64,000 nucleotides of DNA from Tipula vernalis (Eukaryota; Arthropoda; Insecta; Diptera; Tipulidae): contig OY282560.1 of the NCBI GenBank assembly GCA_958295665.1, positions 145,506,091-145,570,090 of the forward strand. The letters run 5' to 3'. A program made the translations under genes and the position numbers. This document shows, in pieces, positions 35,754 through 47,585 of this stretch. The stretch's first letter is position 1, and every line of letters begins with the position of its first letter. The notes beneath the pieces were generated by a model that was not told where the DNA came from, searched no databases, and saw only the letters and a program-made list of their open reading frames with translations.

Positions 35754-36000
35754 TTTATAAAAATTTTGAAGTATACAAAAAAATTTTCTTTAAAAACCAA
35801 ATGGCGGCGCAGTGGCTGATGAAAGGAAACTCCTTTTTTTCAAAATCTCTTACGTTTTTTGTTCTAGATTGAAAATTGTCACCTGTAGATTTCCGCCCAT
35901 GAAGATCAATAATAAAAAGAGGGGTTTCCTTTCATCAGCCACAGCGCCGCCATTTTGTTTTTAAATAAATTTTTTTCGTATTCTTCAAAACTTATACAGA
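35754..36000. repeat. foldback element with GGCGGCGC motif
   Basis: The left arm, about 35754-35850, contains AAATGGCGGCGCAGTGGCTG then ATGAAAGGAAACTCC. The right arm, about 35910-36000, contains the reverse complement with a few changes (GGTTTCCTTTCATCAGCCAC). Arms also share TTTTGAAG[T/A]ATAC. The spacer is about 60 bases. No clear target duplication. Confidence 0.85.
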
Positions 36001-36520
36001 CCCCTTAAACAAACCTGAAAACAAGAAATATTTAAAAAAAAAAAAATTGTAGTAAAATCATTTACTTTAATAACTAAAATTGTAGTAAAAGCATTTACTG
36101 TAATACTTAAATCATGTTTTGGAAATTTAGTTGGTTCTTACGGGTTACAATAGGAATGTCCTGACTTTGACAGTAGTTTAGCATTTTTATTCAATTAGTT
36201 TACTATTTCACCGCACGGAATGATTAACCCTTCAACAGCGTTTACATATTTTAAACATTTACTGTAAAAATCAGTTTTCAATTAGTGCAACTTTTCAAAA
36301 AGCAACTATCAAAATCGGTGTTCAATTTGACCAACTGTAATTATAGATCGGTTTGAAACTGATTTTATTTTGCACAATAGAGTGGAATAGGGGATAGAAG
36401 CCGTAGAACAAAATGTTAGAGAAGAACCAAAACTATTAATAACAAAAAGTATTGAAACAGAGGAAGCTTGCCCTGTTCCAACATTTTCACTAAATATGGA
36501 ATCAAATAGGGTACATTCGC
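36001..36520. other. spacer with a short tandem duplication
   Basis: The phrase TTGTAGTAAAA-CATTTACT occurs twice (36047 and 36082). Nothing else recognised. Confidence 0.4.
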
Positions 36521-36662
36521 CTTACAACACACATTCGCTTTCGACCCTTTCGGCCTTTCGTCATTCGGACTTTCGACATATTCGGCCTTTCGACACATTC
36601 GGCCTTTCGGCACATTCGGACATTCGGAGTTCGGCCTTTCGACATTCGGCGTTTCGGCCCTA
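36520..36662 (+). repeat. TTCGGCCTTTCGACA minisatellite
   Basis: About nine imperfect units of 15-18 bases built on CATTCGGCCTTTCGACA. The frame through it (Pro/Asn/Arg-rich on minus) is a by-product of the repeat. Confidence 0.9.
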
Positions 36663-36677
36663 TTCCTTTTATTTGTA

Positions 36678-37280
36678 TAGATCATGTTTAAATGTCAAAT
36701 TTTCTTAAACTGCAAGAGCTACCATCTTTCGGAATACTACGAAAATATAAGCAACTTTAACACAATGCCACTAGGAGTCACTAAATATTTGCTGTCAACA
36801 ATTCTATGACATTTTTACGTGTGCATTTTGTAAACATAAACAAAAGTATTTTTGTGTTGTAAAAGTGATTATTATTAATACGTGATAATTAAATTGATTT
36901 TGAGAAGTTATAAACGTCCTTTTGAAAAACGTCAATCATATTTTTTTCTATTTTGTACGGACGGACATCTAGTGGCAAACGCTCTGTACTTGTTTTTGAT
37001 CGTGCTACCTCTTTCGGAAAACATGACCAATTGAAAAATTTTTTGCTCAATAGATCATGTGTATCGAAAGAGGCAGCACGTATTAATAATAATCACTTTT
37101 ATAATACGAAAATATTTTTGCTTATGTTTACAAAATGCACACATAAAAATGTCATAGATTTGACAGCAAATATTTAGTGACACCTAGTGGCATTAAGTGA
37201 AAGTTGCTTGTGCTTTCGGAGTTTTCCGAAAGATGGTAGCTCTTGCGGTTTTAAAAAATTTGACATTTAAACATGATCTA
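36678..37280. repeat. 603-bp foldback element
   Basis: The ends TAGATCATGTTTAAATGTCA (36678) and its exact reverse complement (to 37280) start arms of about 210 bases. They contain AGAGCTACCATCTTTCGGA and AAATATTTGCTGTCAA. The centre has its own smaller inverted pair, CGTGCTACCTCTTTCGG (about 37002) and CCGAAAGAGGCAGCACG with one change (about 37063). No coding motif. Flanking duplication unclear. Confidence 0.9.
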
Positions 37281-37289
37281 TTGACGATT

Positions 37290-37887
37290 GTAAAAGTAGA
37301 GAAAGCACCTCTCGAGGAAAAAAGTTAAAATGAGGCAACTGGCAAAATGACATTTCTCATAAATGCGATGAAAGAAAATTTTGCAATCCGGTAACTAAAA
37401 ATGGTTTTTATAATCCAAAATTGGAATTATTTACAATTATTAACAATCTGGTAGGTAAAAATTGTGTTTACAGTCCAAAATTGGAAATCTTTACAACAAT
37501 TTCGAACGTCAAATTATCAGCTGGAAATTCAGCTAGAACGTCAAATTATCAGCTAAAAATTTCCGCTAGGTGGAATCTGTGATGCTCCAATCGTCCATTG
37601 ACGATTGGAAAACTGCAAAATGCGGTACCTATCGGAAATAATGTAAACCCTACACTCTGCATGAAATGACATTTTTCTCCATATAAAACATATGGAGAGT
37701 GAAACTACCGGAATTAAACTAAACCCTACGCTCTGCATGCAAAATCATGATAGTCCAATCGTCTATTCCATTGCTTGTTTCTATTGAAACAAATTTTGCC
37801 TAAATGTAGGCTATTCTCGTTTATTCACACATCATCCATTTTATTATATGCCGAAAATATCACTTCGGTTAATTTTCAGATATTGAA
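37290..37887. other. spacer with short local duplications
   Basis: Local direct repeats: TCCAAAATTGGAA at 37418 and 37472, GTCAAATTATCAGCT at 37508 and 37541, and AAACCCTAC[A/G]CTCTGCATG at 37647 and 37722. No gene recognised. Confidence 0.5.
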
Positions 37888-37895
37888 TTAAAATT

Positions 37896-39494
37896 CAGGG
37901 ATGTGGAGTCTGAAAAAAATAATCGGCTCCGGCTCCGGCTCCCACTCCGGAAAATTATAGATTGATTAACGACTCCGGCTCCAGCTCTGGCTCCGTCTCC
38001 GGCTCCGGCTCCGTCTCCAGCTCCGGCTCCAACTCCGACTTCAGTTCAAGCTCCGACACCAAATATATATTTAGTTGGGCAAGCTGGCAGTAACTGGCGT
38101 TAATTTGCAAAGGTCACCGCAGGCCCACCATGCTGTTCAATTTCAATATTAGATTATTTATCGGGGAAAGCTGCTATACGGTGCATTTAAGCTAGCCACA
38201 ATTTTATTCCAAAGATATCTTTCTATAAAGTCAATAATCTTACGATACATTTCAATTTCGTACGAAGTTAGTTCCCCTTTTTCTTAACAGGCGGAACGAG
38301 TAACAATAGGTCATCTCTAAAGTATGTAACTTCTACAAGTATGCAGAGTTTCCGTCTTAGGGAGAGGAGGTAGCGTGTCGGTGGTTGCTTGAGAAAATCA
38401 TTCGTTAAAAGAAGGGGCTCGGATCATCCGTAGGATTATCTGTTGAGCTGTTACTCAAAATACATAGAATCTGTATCGGTGACGTGGATATTGTTTGAAA
38501 ATCGTAAGAGGGTTTTACTTAATGCCAGTAACTTTTCATTTTTTTTTGTTCTGATTTATTTCATAACCATTTGTGCTTTTCAAACAAATCTGTGTTTTTT
38601 TCATCGATTTTGAGTTATGGATGGAAATAACTCGACAATTTTCTAAATTTTCAAAAATAAGTTTCAGATTTTGAAAATTTTCCTAAAAGCTACTGTGGCA
38701 TTTTCAGTTACCTTATTTTTTAAAAGAAAACATAGACATAAACTAAAGGTTATTTGCGATTCTTCCAGTTGCTTCATAAACATACAATTCTTTTGCCAAC
38801 GAACGGAAAATGTCATCGATTTCTGGCTCAAATTGCAATCTTCCATATTTGAGTTGAGTTCTGCATAAAAAAAAAAAAAATCGGGTATGGCTTCAGCTCT
38901 AGAAGAGTAGCTGTAGGATCACGTTGAGAGATTTTGAATAAGCGTTGGCTATTTTGCAATTTTTTTTGACACCCCAGGATTTTATTTCATTGATTTGTAA
39001 GATACATTTAAGGCACGATGATTGGTGTGAAAAGGTTTATTTACAAATTTTAAGTAAGTAATTTAAGTATGCCCAACAGCAAAGTTAACAATAAAGCTTG
39101 TTAAAGTTTCGTCAAAGTTCATATTAATTCTTCTTGATATTTTTCCAATTTTTTGTTTGGTTTAACATCAATAATTTTCCGTGAAATGTGATGACAAAAT
39201 AATTATTTCGATTTGCGTGCTTAATTCAAAATTGGAAAAAATTAAAGATTTCACAAAAATCTGGACCCAGATTTTTTAAATTTATCGCAATTTCGGCTAA
39301 TACGATTTGAAATGCCAAATTGAACTGTGGTAATTCATATAAAAATATTTGAGATACGTAAGAAAATAGGAATAAAAACAAACAAAAATCTGGAGCCGGA
39401 GTGGGTCAATTCCACACGGCTCCGGCTCCTTTAAAAATACGAAAATAAACATAAACTCCGTGGCTCCGACTCCGGCTCCGACTCCACAGCCCTG
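37896..39494. mobile_element. hAT-like non-autonomous element with CTCCGG subterminal repeats
   Basis: Ends are CAGGGATGTGGAGTC (37896) and GACTCCACAGCCCTG (to 39494), inverted with one mismatch. TTAAAATT flanks both sides (37888-37895, 39495-39502), the 8-bp duplication typical of hAT elements, whose ends also start CAGGG. Inside each end lie runs of CTCCGG/CTCCGA (37922-38055 and 39390-39486), probably subterminal transposase-binding repeats. The 1.6-kb interior has no recognisable transposase. Confidence 0.9.
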
Positions 39495-39502
39495 TTAAAA
39501 TT

Positions 39503-41680
39503 CACAATTTATCATTCTGGTCACAACTTCCGATTTCTTAACTTCTAAATAGCTCGTGAATTGCAAATATTTGAAATTCTGCTGGAATCGACTTTTGCCA
39601 GCTAAAAACAAATAATATCTAACGGATTGGGAATGTAGCTATATTTTTGCAAAATTAACTTTACAACTTTTAAATTTTATTATAATTTATTTTATAAATT
39701 TTACTTTTGCTTTGTCTGTGTTTAAATTGAATGGAATCAGTTGTTTGATAAAACCCTCGTCATTCATTTATCAGCGTATAAAAATTGTAAACATTTTTTT
39801 TTTGTTGAAAAAAGATGACCCAAACAACTAACCTAATAAAATCTGAAATTATTTTGAATTCGCGTTTCTTCTTTGTTATTCTTTCTTTAATCATAAAGTT
39901 TATTTTTTGATTCCATAGAAAGCAAAAGTTTATTGTTGCCTTAACCAGCAAAGGAAACCCAGTAGAATAATATGAATAAAATTAGAATTACTAATTATAT
40001 AGATTTTACTCTAAATTCAAACCATCGCGTGCGCACAACCTTGGCAAAAATTTTTTTTTTTTTTGTGGTCGATGTGCGCTAAGAATGACAATCAATTATA
40101 ATCGATATAATTAGACGATGGTCACGTTTTTCCAATGTTTTTTCTTTTTATGTGGAATGAATTCAACCGCAAACCAAATGATGTCATTTGGATTAATTTA
40201 TTCATTTTTGAAAATTTTTAAAGCCCTCTCAGTATGCGGAAGATGAAACGTATTATAGTAAAATTTAATGAAACCAAAAGGTTTAGAATTTTAATTTGGT
40301 TTTTGGTTTTTATTCGTAAATTACGCTAATCTCAGACTTAGCTCTTTAGCTCGGTACAAATTGTTTTATTTTGTTTACCGCGTAAAACCATTTTACCAGC
40401 CGATAGAAACATAATGATCATCTCTGTGGACCTAATTGAAAACTTTGTATCATGCTTTATGTTTGTATTGTATACCATATATAGAAACAATAGAGTGTGT
40501 GTGTGTGTTTTTTTAAATGGACCATTCGAATATCCGAAAAGTTATAAACGAAAAATTTTCATTTCCGTATTTAAACTGTCGAATTATATTTATTTCTATG
40601 TATACAGCATGCATTAATACCAACCGAACCCCCTATTTCCATAAACAGTATGGTATAGTTATGAAAAGCATACCCCTAATGTGTCTCATACTATGGCGTA
40701 CGATTTTGGGATTGCTACACCCTATTGGCACAGCACAAAAGAAAACAAAAGTAGTAGGATAAAATATGATAACGCGATAAAATTACAGTGTGGGGAATAT
40801 ATTGTGTTATCATTCCCTTGATGTGATAATTTTATTTCATTTTTATAATCTTACTGTGTTTCATTTCTTCTTAACGAAATAATATTTCTTCTATGTATTC
40901 TATGGGTTTTCCGTTTTTTTTCTGTTGTGCAACAAAAAAGTTTTTCTTTTTCACTCCACACTTTCACCTTGTTGTTCGGTAATTTGTGAAGTTTGTCGAT
41001 CAACTTTTTTATGTTTATACTACTTTGTTTTTTTAACTTTAGCATTGAAATGTAATGGTTGGATGTTGGAATTGTTATTTATTATATATACATAGAGGTG
41101 GATACGATGGTGGTTTATTATTGTTACACAAAACTTTTTTAATGAAATTTATTTTAGTAATTATTTGGTGATGTGTATGACACACCAAAAATTGGTGAAA
41201 TTCGATACACATAAAGAAACGTTAGCAAAAAATGAGAATTGATCGGGTTAATTAGGAGATGTCAAATTTGACTTAAAAATAGGTCTATGGGAGACGAGAA
41301 AAGATTTACTCCTTAAAAAATACGCACATTGAAATGTCGATATAACAGAGCCAGTGGTATTGATAAATTTAACCTTTATTATAATTGACTCCAGTCCTTT
41401 TTAAGGTAGAACAAATCTTTATGCTTTCCTTTTAAATTTCCGCAAAAACATGGATTGCCTCAACTCTAATTTTAGCATGGAATACAACAAAAAACGGGAC
41501 AAAACCAGTTATATTTGTGGTGTAGTTATGATAGATTGAAATAACCGAAGCGCATTTCTGTGCATTGGAATCATTTCTATATTAGTGTTAAAATTGTTTT
41601 GTTTTGGAAAAGGGAAATGTCTTACGTTGTCCCCAAAAAACACAGAGGAAGGTCCAGAAAAATAATAATTTCCATATAAT
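39503..41680. other. AT-rich intergenic, nothing recognised
   Basis: No coding motif recognised on either strand. A GT run (40495-40508) is present. Confidence 0.45.
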
Positions 41681-41682
41681 TT

Positions 41683-42365
41683 AAATATTTTATTTAAGAA
41701 ATCAAATTCCAGCCCAAATGAGATGGCCCACAAAATTCTTTAAGACGTGATTTACAAGTTCTGATCACAGCCCAACCTTAGGACCGAAAATTTTTTTCAG
41801 GCCATGTAATAATAGGTTTTATATTAGGAACTATTTATCATTTCTATAAAAGATTTTAAAATTTCACCAAAATCTGTCAACAAATATTGTTGTTTTATTT
41901 TATGCTGGAGACGAGAAGATAATCTGAATTGGCTCAGATCAGAATGTGAAAGTAAATTTGGCGAATATAATTTTTGATTGCGTTCCGCAATATTCAGTTT
42001 AATTAAGAAATCCGACCCCAGGTGATATGGCCGAAGGAAAACTTCAGAGGCAAAACTAATTAATTTTATAAAAGGAACCACTTAAAGGATCGACTTTACA
42101 TCTCAAATCTCAAGTGTAAAATTTTATTAAAATCCATTCACAAACGTGCGACATAGTACCATCTTGAGCTGAGGACCAGGCTGTTCTTGTAAACAAAATG
42201 TGGTGAAACTATTTTTTGATTAATCAGTGGTGTTCCGTAATATTCCTTGATTTTGGCTGTTATTTTATTTATTAAGTTCGACCCCAAATGATATGCTTCC
42301 AAGGAACAGAAAAAAGAGCGTGGAAAATTCGATTTTATATTAGGAACTATTCCTTCAGTAAAATC
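41683..42365. repeat. degenerate ~260-310-bp tandem repeat, about three units
   Basis: The phrase TTTA[T/A]T[T/A]AAG plus a segment ending in [C/T]GACCCCA-like sequence and GATATGG recurs near 41690, 42000 and 42270. ATATTAGGAACTATT follows at 41822 and 42336. Units are much diverged. Confidence 0.6.
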
Positions 42366-42950
42366 TCCATCACGGCTCTAAATGGAACATCTGCTATTAT
42401 GCTCGAATTCTACTGAAATTTGGTATCTGATTTAACCAATATATTTTATGTTAAATGTATTAGTTGCAGCACATCCAAATGATGAATATAAGTTGCGAGT
42501 TTTGAAACTTTTATAGAAGAGATTTCACTACATATAAACTTGTTTTCTAATCAGTGGATGGTTGTCGCAAGTAAACCAATTTTATGTAGCTCCTTTTTTA
42601 TCATATACATAACAATTTCGAGACTTAAAAACTGTCCTGGTTTTTTTAAATCTAAATATTTTGCTTTTTGAAACTTTTTTAGACTTCGTTAAGGTTTAGT
42701 CATTTTTGGCCTACTGTCTTCCACCGTAAATAACGCCTAGGCATTTTAACAAAGCAACCTTGATTATACAAAGCCATAGTCTAAATAACACAGCTTTTAT
42801 AAAGGAATTAAAAACGAGGAAAAAACCAAACTTTTCATAGTAACATACACAAAACATATGGGAAATCACTTTTTTTCCTAAGACAAATTTTTAAATGAAA
42901 ACGTTACAAATTCTTAATTATGATTTTTGAAATTCTTTCATAAATGTTTG

Positions 42951-43640
42951 AATTTCAACATACATGAATATCGTTTAAGTAAATCGTTTCCATTTTCTTG
43001 TAATAATTGATTTATTTAAATCAAAATATTAAAAAAAATTCACAACAACAGCATTCTGGTCAAATTGAAATAAAAGCTTACTACGATTCGTTTGGTCATT
43101 AAGTCAATATACATTACATAGATGGCAGTGATGGCCGTAAAAATTTGGAAAAATCATTCCAAAAATTACCACCTGAGGAAATTTCAAGTTAAAAAATTGT
43201 AGGAAAAGCAAAAAAAATTCACAAAATATAGGAACGTGTGATAATTTTGCGATTAAATAATTTTTTTTCGTATTTTTCTGTAACCATTTTAGACATCTTA
43301 CGTACACTAGTAAAACTAAAGATAAATTTAGCAAGTATTATTTTAATTTGTCAGAGCCAACTTTGATGTATTTTTCAAAATGAAAGTTCGAATAAATATA
43401 TTTTAGAAATAATTTAATTTTAATATTTCTGCAATTAATATTTACTTAATACCATATAGCCTTCTTGTAAATTGTTGTTGAACATATGTAGAAAACTTTT
43501 ATGTAATCATTTTATAATATTTTTGCTTTTTTCATTGAAAAAGCTAAAAACACCATTTTTACTATGGATTCCTATGGAAATCAGTGAAAAGTTATACCAC
43601 TAAAAAAGCTTCTAAAAAATACGTCATTTTGATTATGGCT
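42951..43640. repeat. dispersed ~690-bp repeat, copy 2
   Basis: Direct copy of 8401-9091. Confidence 0.85.
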
Positions 43641-43853
43641 ATGGTTTATACGAATAGTACGCTTACTGGTCGTTTTATTCAAATTCAGCGTTTCAATGCG
43701 TTTCACATAATTTATAATTATGGAAAACGAGAGTAGACTCATTCGACCAGGAACACATTTTTGCGAAAATGTCGTTGTATAATAAGAAATACGATATCGC
43801 ATGTAAATTGCAAAATCGCACTTTTTTCATAATAGGTTCTCTGAATACGGTAT

Positions 43854-43964
43854 GAATTCGAATGTATAAGATTCGTGTTTGATTAAAATAGAAGCAGACG
43901 ACTCTGATTCAATTTCAATTAGAATCCAATACTTCGCAAGTTCTTATACGTTCGAATCGAATTC
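43854..43964. repeat. inverted GAATTCGAATGTATAAG pair
   Basis: GAATTCGAATGTATAAG (43854) and CTTATACGTTCGAATCGAAT (43942) face each other; a related pair is at 46849-46916. Confidence 0.75.
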
Positions 43965-44014
43965 ACAAATAGCCCTGCAGGAATAGAGCTCCGAAATTTA
44001 AACACTCCATCTTA

Positions 44015-44271
44015 TAAAATTTTTATGCAATAAAACACAATATTTCGGTTTTGTCACTTTCTTTAACGTGATATTTATTTTATTTGTAAATGAAATTACG
44101 ATCGTTTCGGATGTTACTCCTTTATCAAGTTTCTAACAAACATTGTTTGTTAGAAATTTGATAAAGGAGTAACATCCGAAACGATCGTAATTTCATTTAC
44201 AAATAAAATAAATATCACGTTAAAGAAAATGACAAAACCGAAATATTGTGGTTTATTATATAAAAATTTTT
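44015..44271. repeat. 257-bp near-perfect palindrome
   Basis: Centre at about 44143 (CAAACATTGTTTG) with almost no spacer. Arms of over 110 bases include ACGATCGTTTCGGATGTTAC and AAATATCACGTTAAAG. Only a few mismatches, towards the ends. Confidence 0.93.
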
Positions 44272-45525
44272 TATTGGTGATATTAGTCCACGAGTGAACA
44301 ACAAATACTAACTCTATCTTAGTATTTTGATAACAATGACGAATGGGGTCGTTTGGTCATCGTTAGATCTGTATTGGTCATAGTTTTTGTCGTTACTACT
44401 TGTAGTTTAAAAAAAAAATTGATTTAAATTTTAAGGTCATTGATCACCGAATTTTTAGCACGCCATCTAAGGATTTTGATACAAATAACAAATGGAATTC
44501 GTTTGTTCATGATTACGTCAGGAGTGGTCATCAGGCTTTGTCCTTTGGTTACCTGTAGTTTTGAATAAAAAAAAAAAAATTATCGATTTAAAATTTGTCG
44601 GAAGATTTTTTTACTAAATTTTGACAGGAAACTTTACATCATGTTACGATTGATTTGAACGTGTTTTAATGCTTGGTCATTATAGGTAACCTGTTATTAA
44701 CGAATATTCTCGGAATTCCAATTGAGTTATCATCTAATTTAAAATTTCCAATTTCCAATAAAGTCATTTATTTGAAATGTGTTCATCGGTTCTTAAAAGA
44801 AGGTGGACCCACATCAATTTATCGAGAGCGCACGCTTTTACTGACGAAAATTATTTAGCGAGAGAGTTAACCGAAATGTCGGAACCGGATTCCACTTATA
44901 TCCTTACACATTAGGTATATGGTAGGATCACTAGGAGCGGTTTTGACGACATTTGGAGAACGTACTTTTTATCAACACCAAGTATGTTTCACAATTATAA
45001 TTAGCCAGAATCCAAAGTATGTCGTGGAAGTGAACCATAAATTAATATGGAAGAATGGTTGTAGAAAGTTGGAGGAGTCGATAAATGTAATGGATCAACA
45101 AGAAGATTGTGAAAATGGGTCTCTAATGTAAGTTGGATTGCGACGGATGATACCTATTGACGACCAAACGATAAAAAATAGTAATTAGTCCTGATATAAC
45201 GATTTTCTATCAAAATATGGTGCAAATAATTGTCCGATTTATTTTAATGGTGTGCTAACTTGAAAAATTTGCTGCAAAGTTAATAAAAGAAAATTGGTTG
45301 ATGAGTTCAAACGACCAAAACTGATTAGTGACTGATGACCAATCCTGATCTAACGATAAACGAACTATTCTTTCGATCTTTTTATAAAAATTACAATTTA
45401 AAAACCATTAAATTATTACAGTAGTCAACTTTCTACCATAAAGTGCTCTGCCCGGACCATATTGGTCAAGATGTAAAAAAAAATCAGTTGAAAAAAAAAA
45501 ATAATAAATATTGGGTGTGTGAATA

Positions 45526-46084
45526 TGACTCCCCCCTTTCTCAATTGGTGTCGTTATTTTTACTGCTCAACGTGCAAAGAATGGTTTCGACGATTTAAAA
45601 AAGATGATTTTGGGATTGAAGATAAAGAGCATGGAAAACCACCCAAAAAATTTGAAGATGCTGAATTGGAAACGTTATTGACTGAAGATTCTTCTCAAAC
45701 ACAATCAGAATTGGCTGTAGCATTAAATGTTGATCGATCAACTGTTGCAAAACGTTTACAAACAATCGGAATGGTTCAGAAAGCTAACAACTGGGTTTCA
45801 CATGAGTTAAAAGAAAGAGACCCCACCCGCCGTATTCAACAGACATAGCTCCTTCAGATTACTACTTATTCCGGTCAGCGGTTCAGTTCTCGCGCAGAGA
45901 TCGAAAATTGGCTTAATGATTGGATCGCCTCCACAGACCAAGATTTTTTCAGAGCGGGAATCCGTAAACTGCCTGAAAAATGAGGGAAAGTTGTAGCTGC
46001 AAATGGAACATACTTTCAATAAATAATTCTTTCATTTTCTAAACAAGCAAATGTGTTTTATTTTAACAAAAAAGGGCGGAGTCA
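45526..46084 (+). mobile_element. internally deleted mariner (559 bp)
   Basis: TGACTCCCCCCTTTC (45526) and its inverse GGGCGGAGTCA (to 46084) are each flanked by TA (45524-45525, 46085-46086). TTGGGTGTGTGAATA just outside the left end looks like the usual start of mariner ends, so the true left end may be 45511 with the right end shortened. It is a non-autonomous relative of a full-length mariner. Confidence 0.82.
45541..46022 (+). pseudogene. mariner transposase with N-terminal and catalytic-core deletions
   Basis: The frame keeps WFRRFKKDDFGIEDKEHGKP, the second helix-turn-helix (VALNVDRSTVAKRLQTIGMV) and WVSHELKERD. It then jumps directly to HPPYSTDIAPSDYYLFRS in a new frame and ends KLPEK, a stop, and VVAANGTYFQ. 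The deletion between WVSHEL and HPPY removes the TGDEKW and HDNAR motifs, hence two of the three catalytic aspartates. The wording is closest to the mauritiana group, but distinct from the copy at 3636. Confidence 0.88.
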
Positions 46085-46860
46085 TAAGATAGCTTTTATT
46101 TCGGTGGTTTATCCATCTTTTTAAAATTACCTAATAGTTATTCGAAAAACTTCGATCTTCATCAAATATATAATAGTTTACGAAAATGCTTGTAGTTTGA
46201 ACATTTAATGTTTCTAAGGAATATATAACCAAAATAAATGCTTTGGTCAAGCTAGTTTAACTGCCTTGACCCAATTTAAAGCAAAATCGTTTGCGTAGCT
46301 TGGCCCAGAGCCTTTTAATCCAGAGCCAGAGACCGGAGGTTAAGTCTCACACCGAAAATGGCTTAGTTGGAACCCATACGAATTATTAATATATTAATTG
46401 CTTTTAATAAAATAACCAAATGAAAAATATCCCAACTGGAAACACCACATTTAGGAAATGTAGAAATGAATATGGACAATCCAATTAGAATTTGCTTATA
46501 TGAATGTATATGCAGCGAACCCCAATTGGAATATGCTTAACTATTTCCTGAAAACGTTTTAACCTTTATTTGGATCTTTTCTCCAAATGTTTGGTTATGA
46601 AAAAAAATACCTTTAGATTACCAAACGATAGAAAGTGGCTCTAATCCTGACCCAATTATTCCCTACTAAAATAAGGTAAAAATTGTTTAATTTTTTTAAT
46701 GGGATGCGAACCTGGACAAAACATTCTTCTGAATTTAAAATAATATTTTTTTTTAACTAGAAGCAATCAAACGTCAAAAGCTTGTGTCCAATCCTAACCT
46801 AACGACTTACAAACCATTCCATTCGTCATTCTTATCAAAATTATAAACGAATTCGAAAGT

Positions 46861-47360
46861 ATAAGGTTCATATTTCATTTAAGTCAAATGTGAATCTTCT
46901 TATACATTTGAATTTGTATCGTATTTAGGAACGGCGTTCTGTTTACTTTGATTGTATCTATTTTTCGGCGTTCACGGCAATTTTAAGTTTATCGAATATT
47001 AACAATCCCGACAATTCTGATCAAAATATAATCAAAGCTAAACTTAATTCTCCCTATACACAACCTTTGTAAATCACCAAGTAGAAGTAAAGGTAATTCA
47101 CGCTACGAAGATTACGATGCATATATAAAAAATTTGGTTTGCAATAGGTGTATTGGTTTGTGTTAAACTGTTTTAATTTTAAATTTGAAAATTTGAGTTA
47201 CAATGCCTAAGCGTTTCATGCAAATGAGCGCTTTAAATGAAATTTTTTAGAGATTCTTAAAATATGAAAATTTTTGCCACTTTCGAATAAAACGCTTAGG
47301 CGTTATTTACGGGGGAAGACTGTAGTCACTTTTTTTGTAATTAAGACAAACATGAGTGGT
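46861..47360. other. AT-rich spacer
   Basis: Contains the GAATTCGAAAGTATAAG pair (46849-46916) and the right inverted end of the composite element. GCCTAAGCG occurs twice (47207 and, inverted, 47291). Confidence 0.45.
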
Positions 47361-47577
47361 ACAAAACGATGATACAAACGATTATGCTAGAGCTACGAAT
47401 ACGTTGAAGATATGACGAGCGCCGAAAAAGTGAAAAAAAATGGGTCTGAACAATTGAAGAACCACTATCAGAGAGATTACTGGTGATGTAGGTTAATAAA
47501 AACATTAGTTTGGCTAATGTCAGACACTTTTGTCGAATGTTTTGGGTGTGAAACTGGTGATAGCAAAATTGCTCCTT
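47360..47577 (+). pseudogene. old mariner transposase, left part
   Basis: Readable as EDMTSAEKVKKNGSEQLKNH in one frame, and RTTIREITGDVG (about 47458) in another, resembling the R-[LT]-T-[IV]-REI helix of a mariner DNA-binding domain. It is split from its C-terminal part (50549-50830) by the satellite-bearing hAT-like element. Degeneration is heavy, so the call depends on both halves. Confidence 0.5.
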
Positions 47578-47585
47578 GTTTTATC
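47578..47585 (+). other. 8-bp target-site duplication, left copy
   Basis: GTTTTATC, identical to 50549-50556. Confidence 0.88.

Larger units (their letters stand above)
44284..46860. repeat. dispersed subrepeats in both orientations
   Basis: Forms such as GATAACAATGACGAATGGGG (44330) and ACAAATAACAAATGGAATTC (44480) recur inverted as GACCAATCCTGATCTAACGA (45338) and CATTCCATTCGTCATTCTTA (46815). A form related to the inverted set is at 46610-46650. Two plus-strand frames in the middle (44673-44858 and 44919-45131) have no recognised motif. Confidence 0.6.
42711..47325. mobile_element. candidate 4.6-kb composite DNA element with inverted ends
   Basis: CTACTGTCTTCCACCGTAAA then TAACGCCTAGGC at 42711-42742 recurs inverted, with a few differences, ending at 47325. 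Inside lie, symmetrically or repeated, GAATTCGAA-GTATAAG pairs (43854-43964 and 46849-46916) and a family of ACGAC/GACCAAACGA subrepeats (44284-46860), so the whole looks like a foldback-type structure. It also holds the second 690-bp repeat, a perfect palindrome and a deleted mariner. No target duplication was found, so it may instead be two solitary end copies. Confidence 0.45.
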
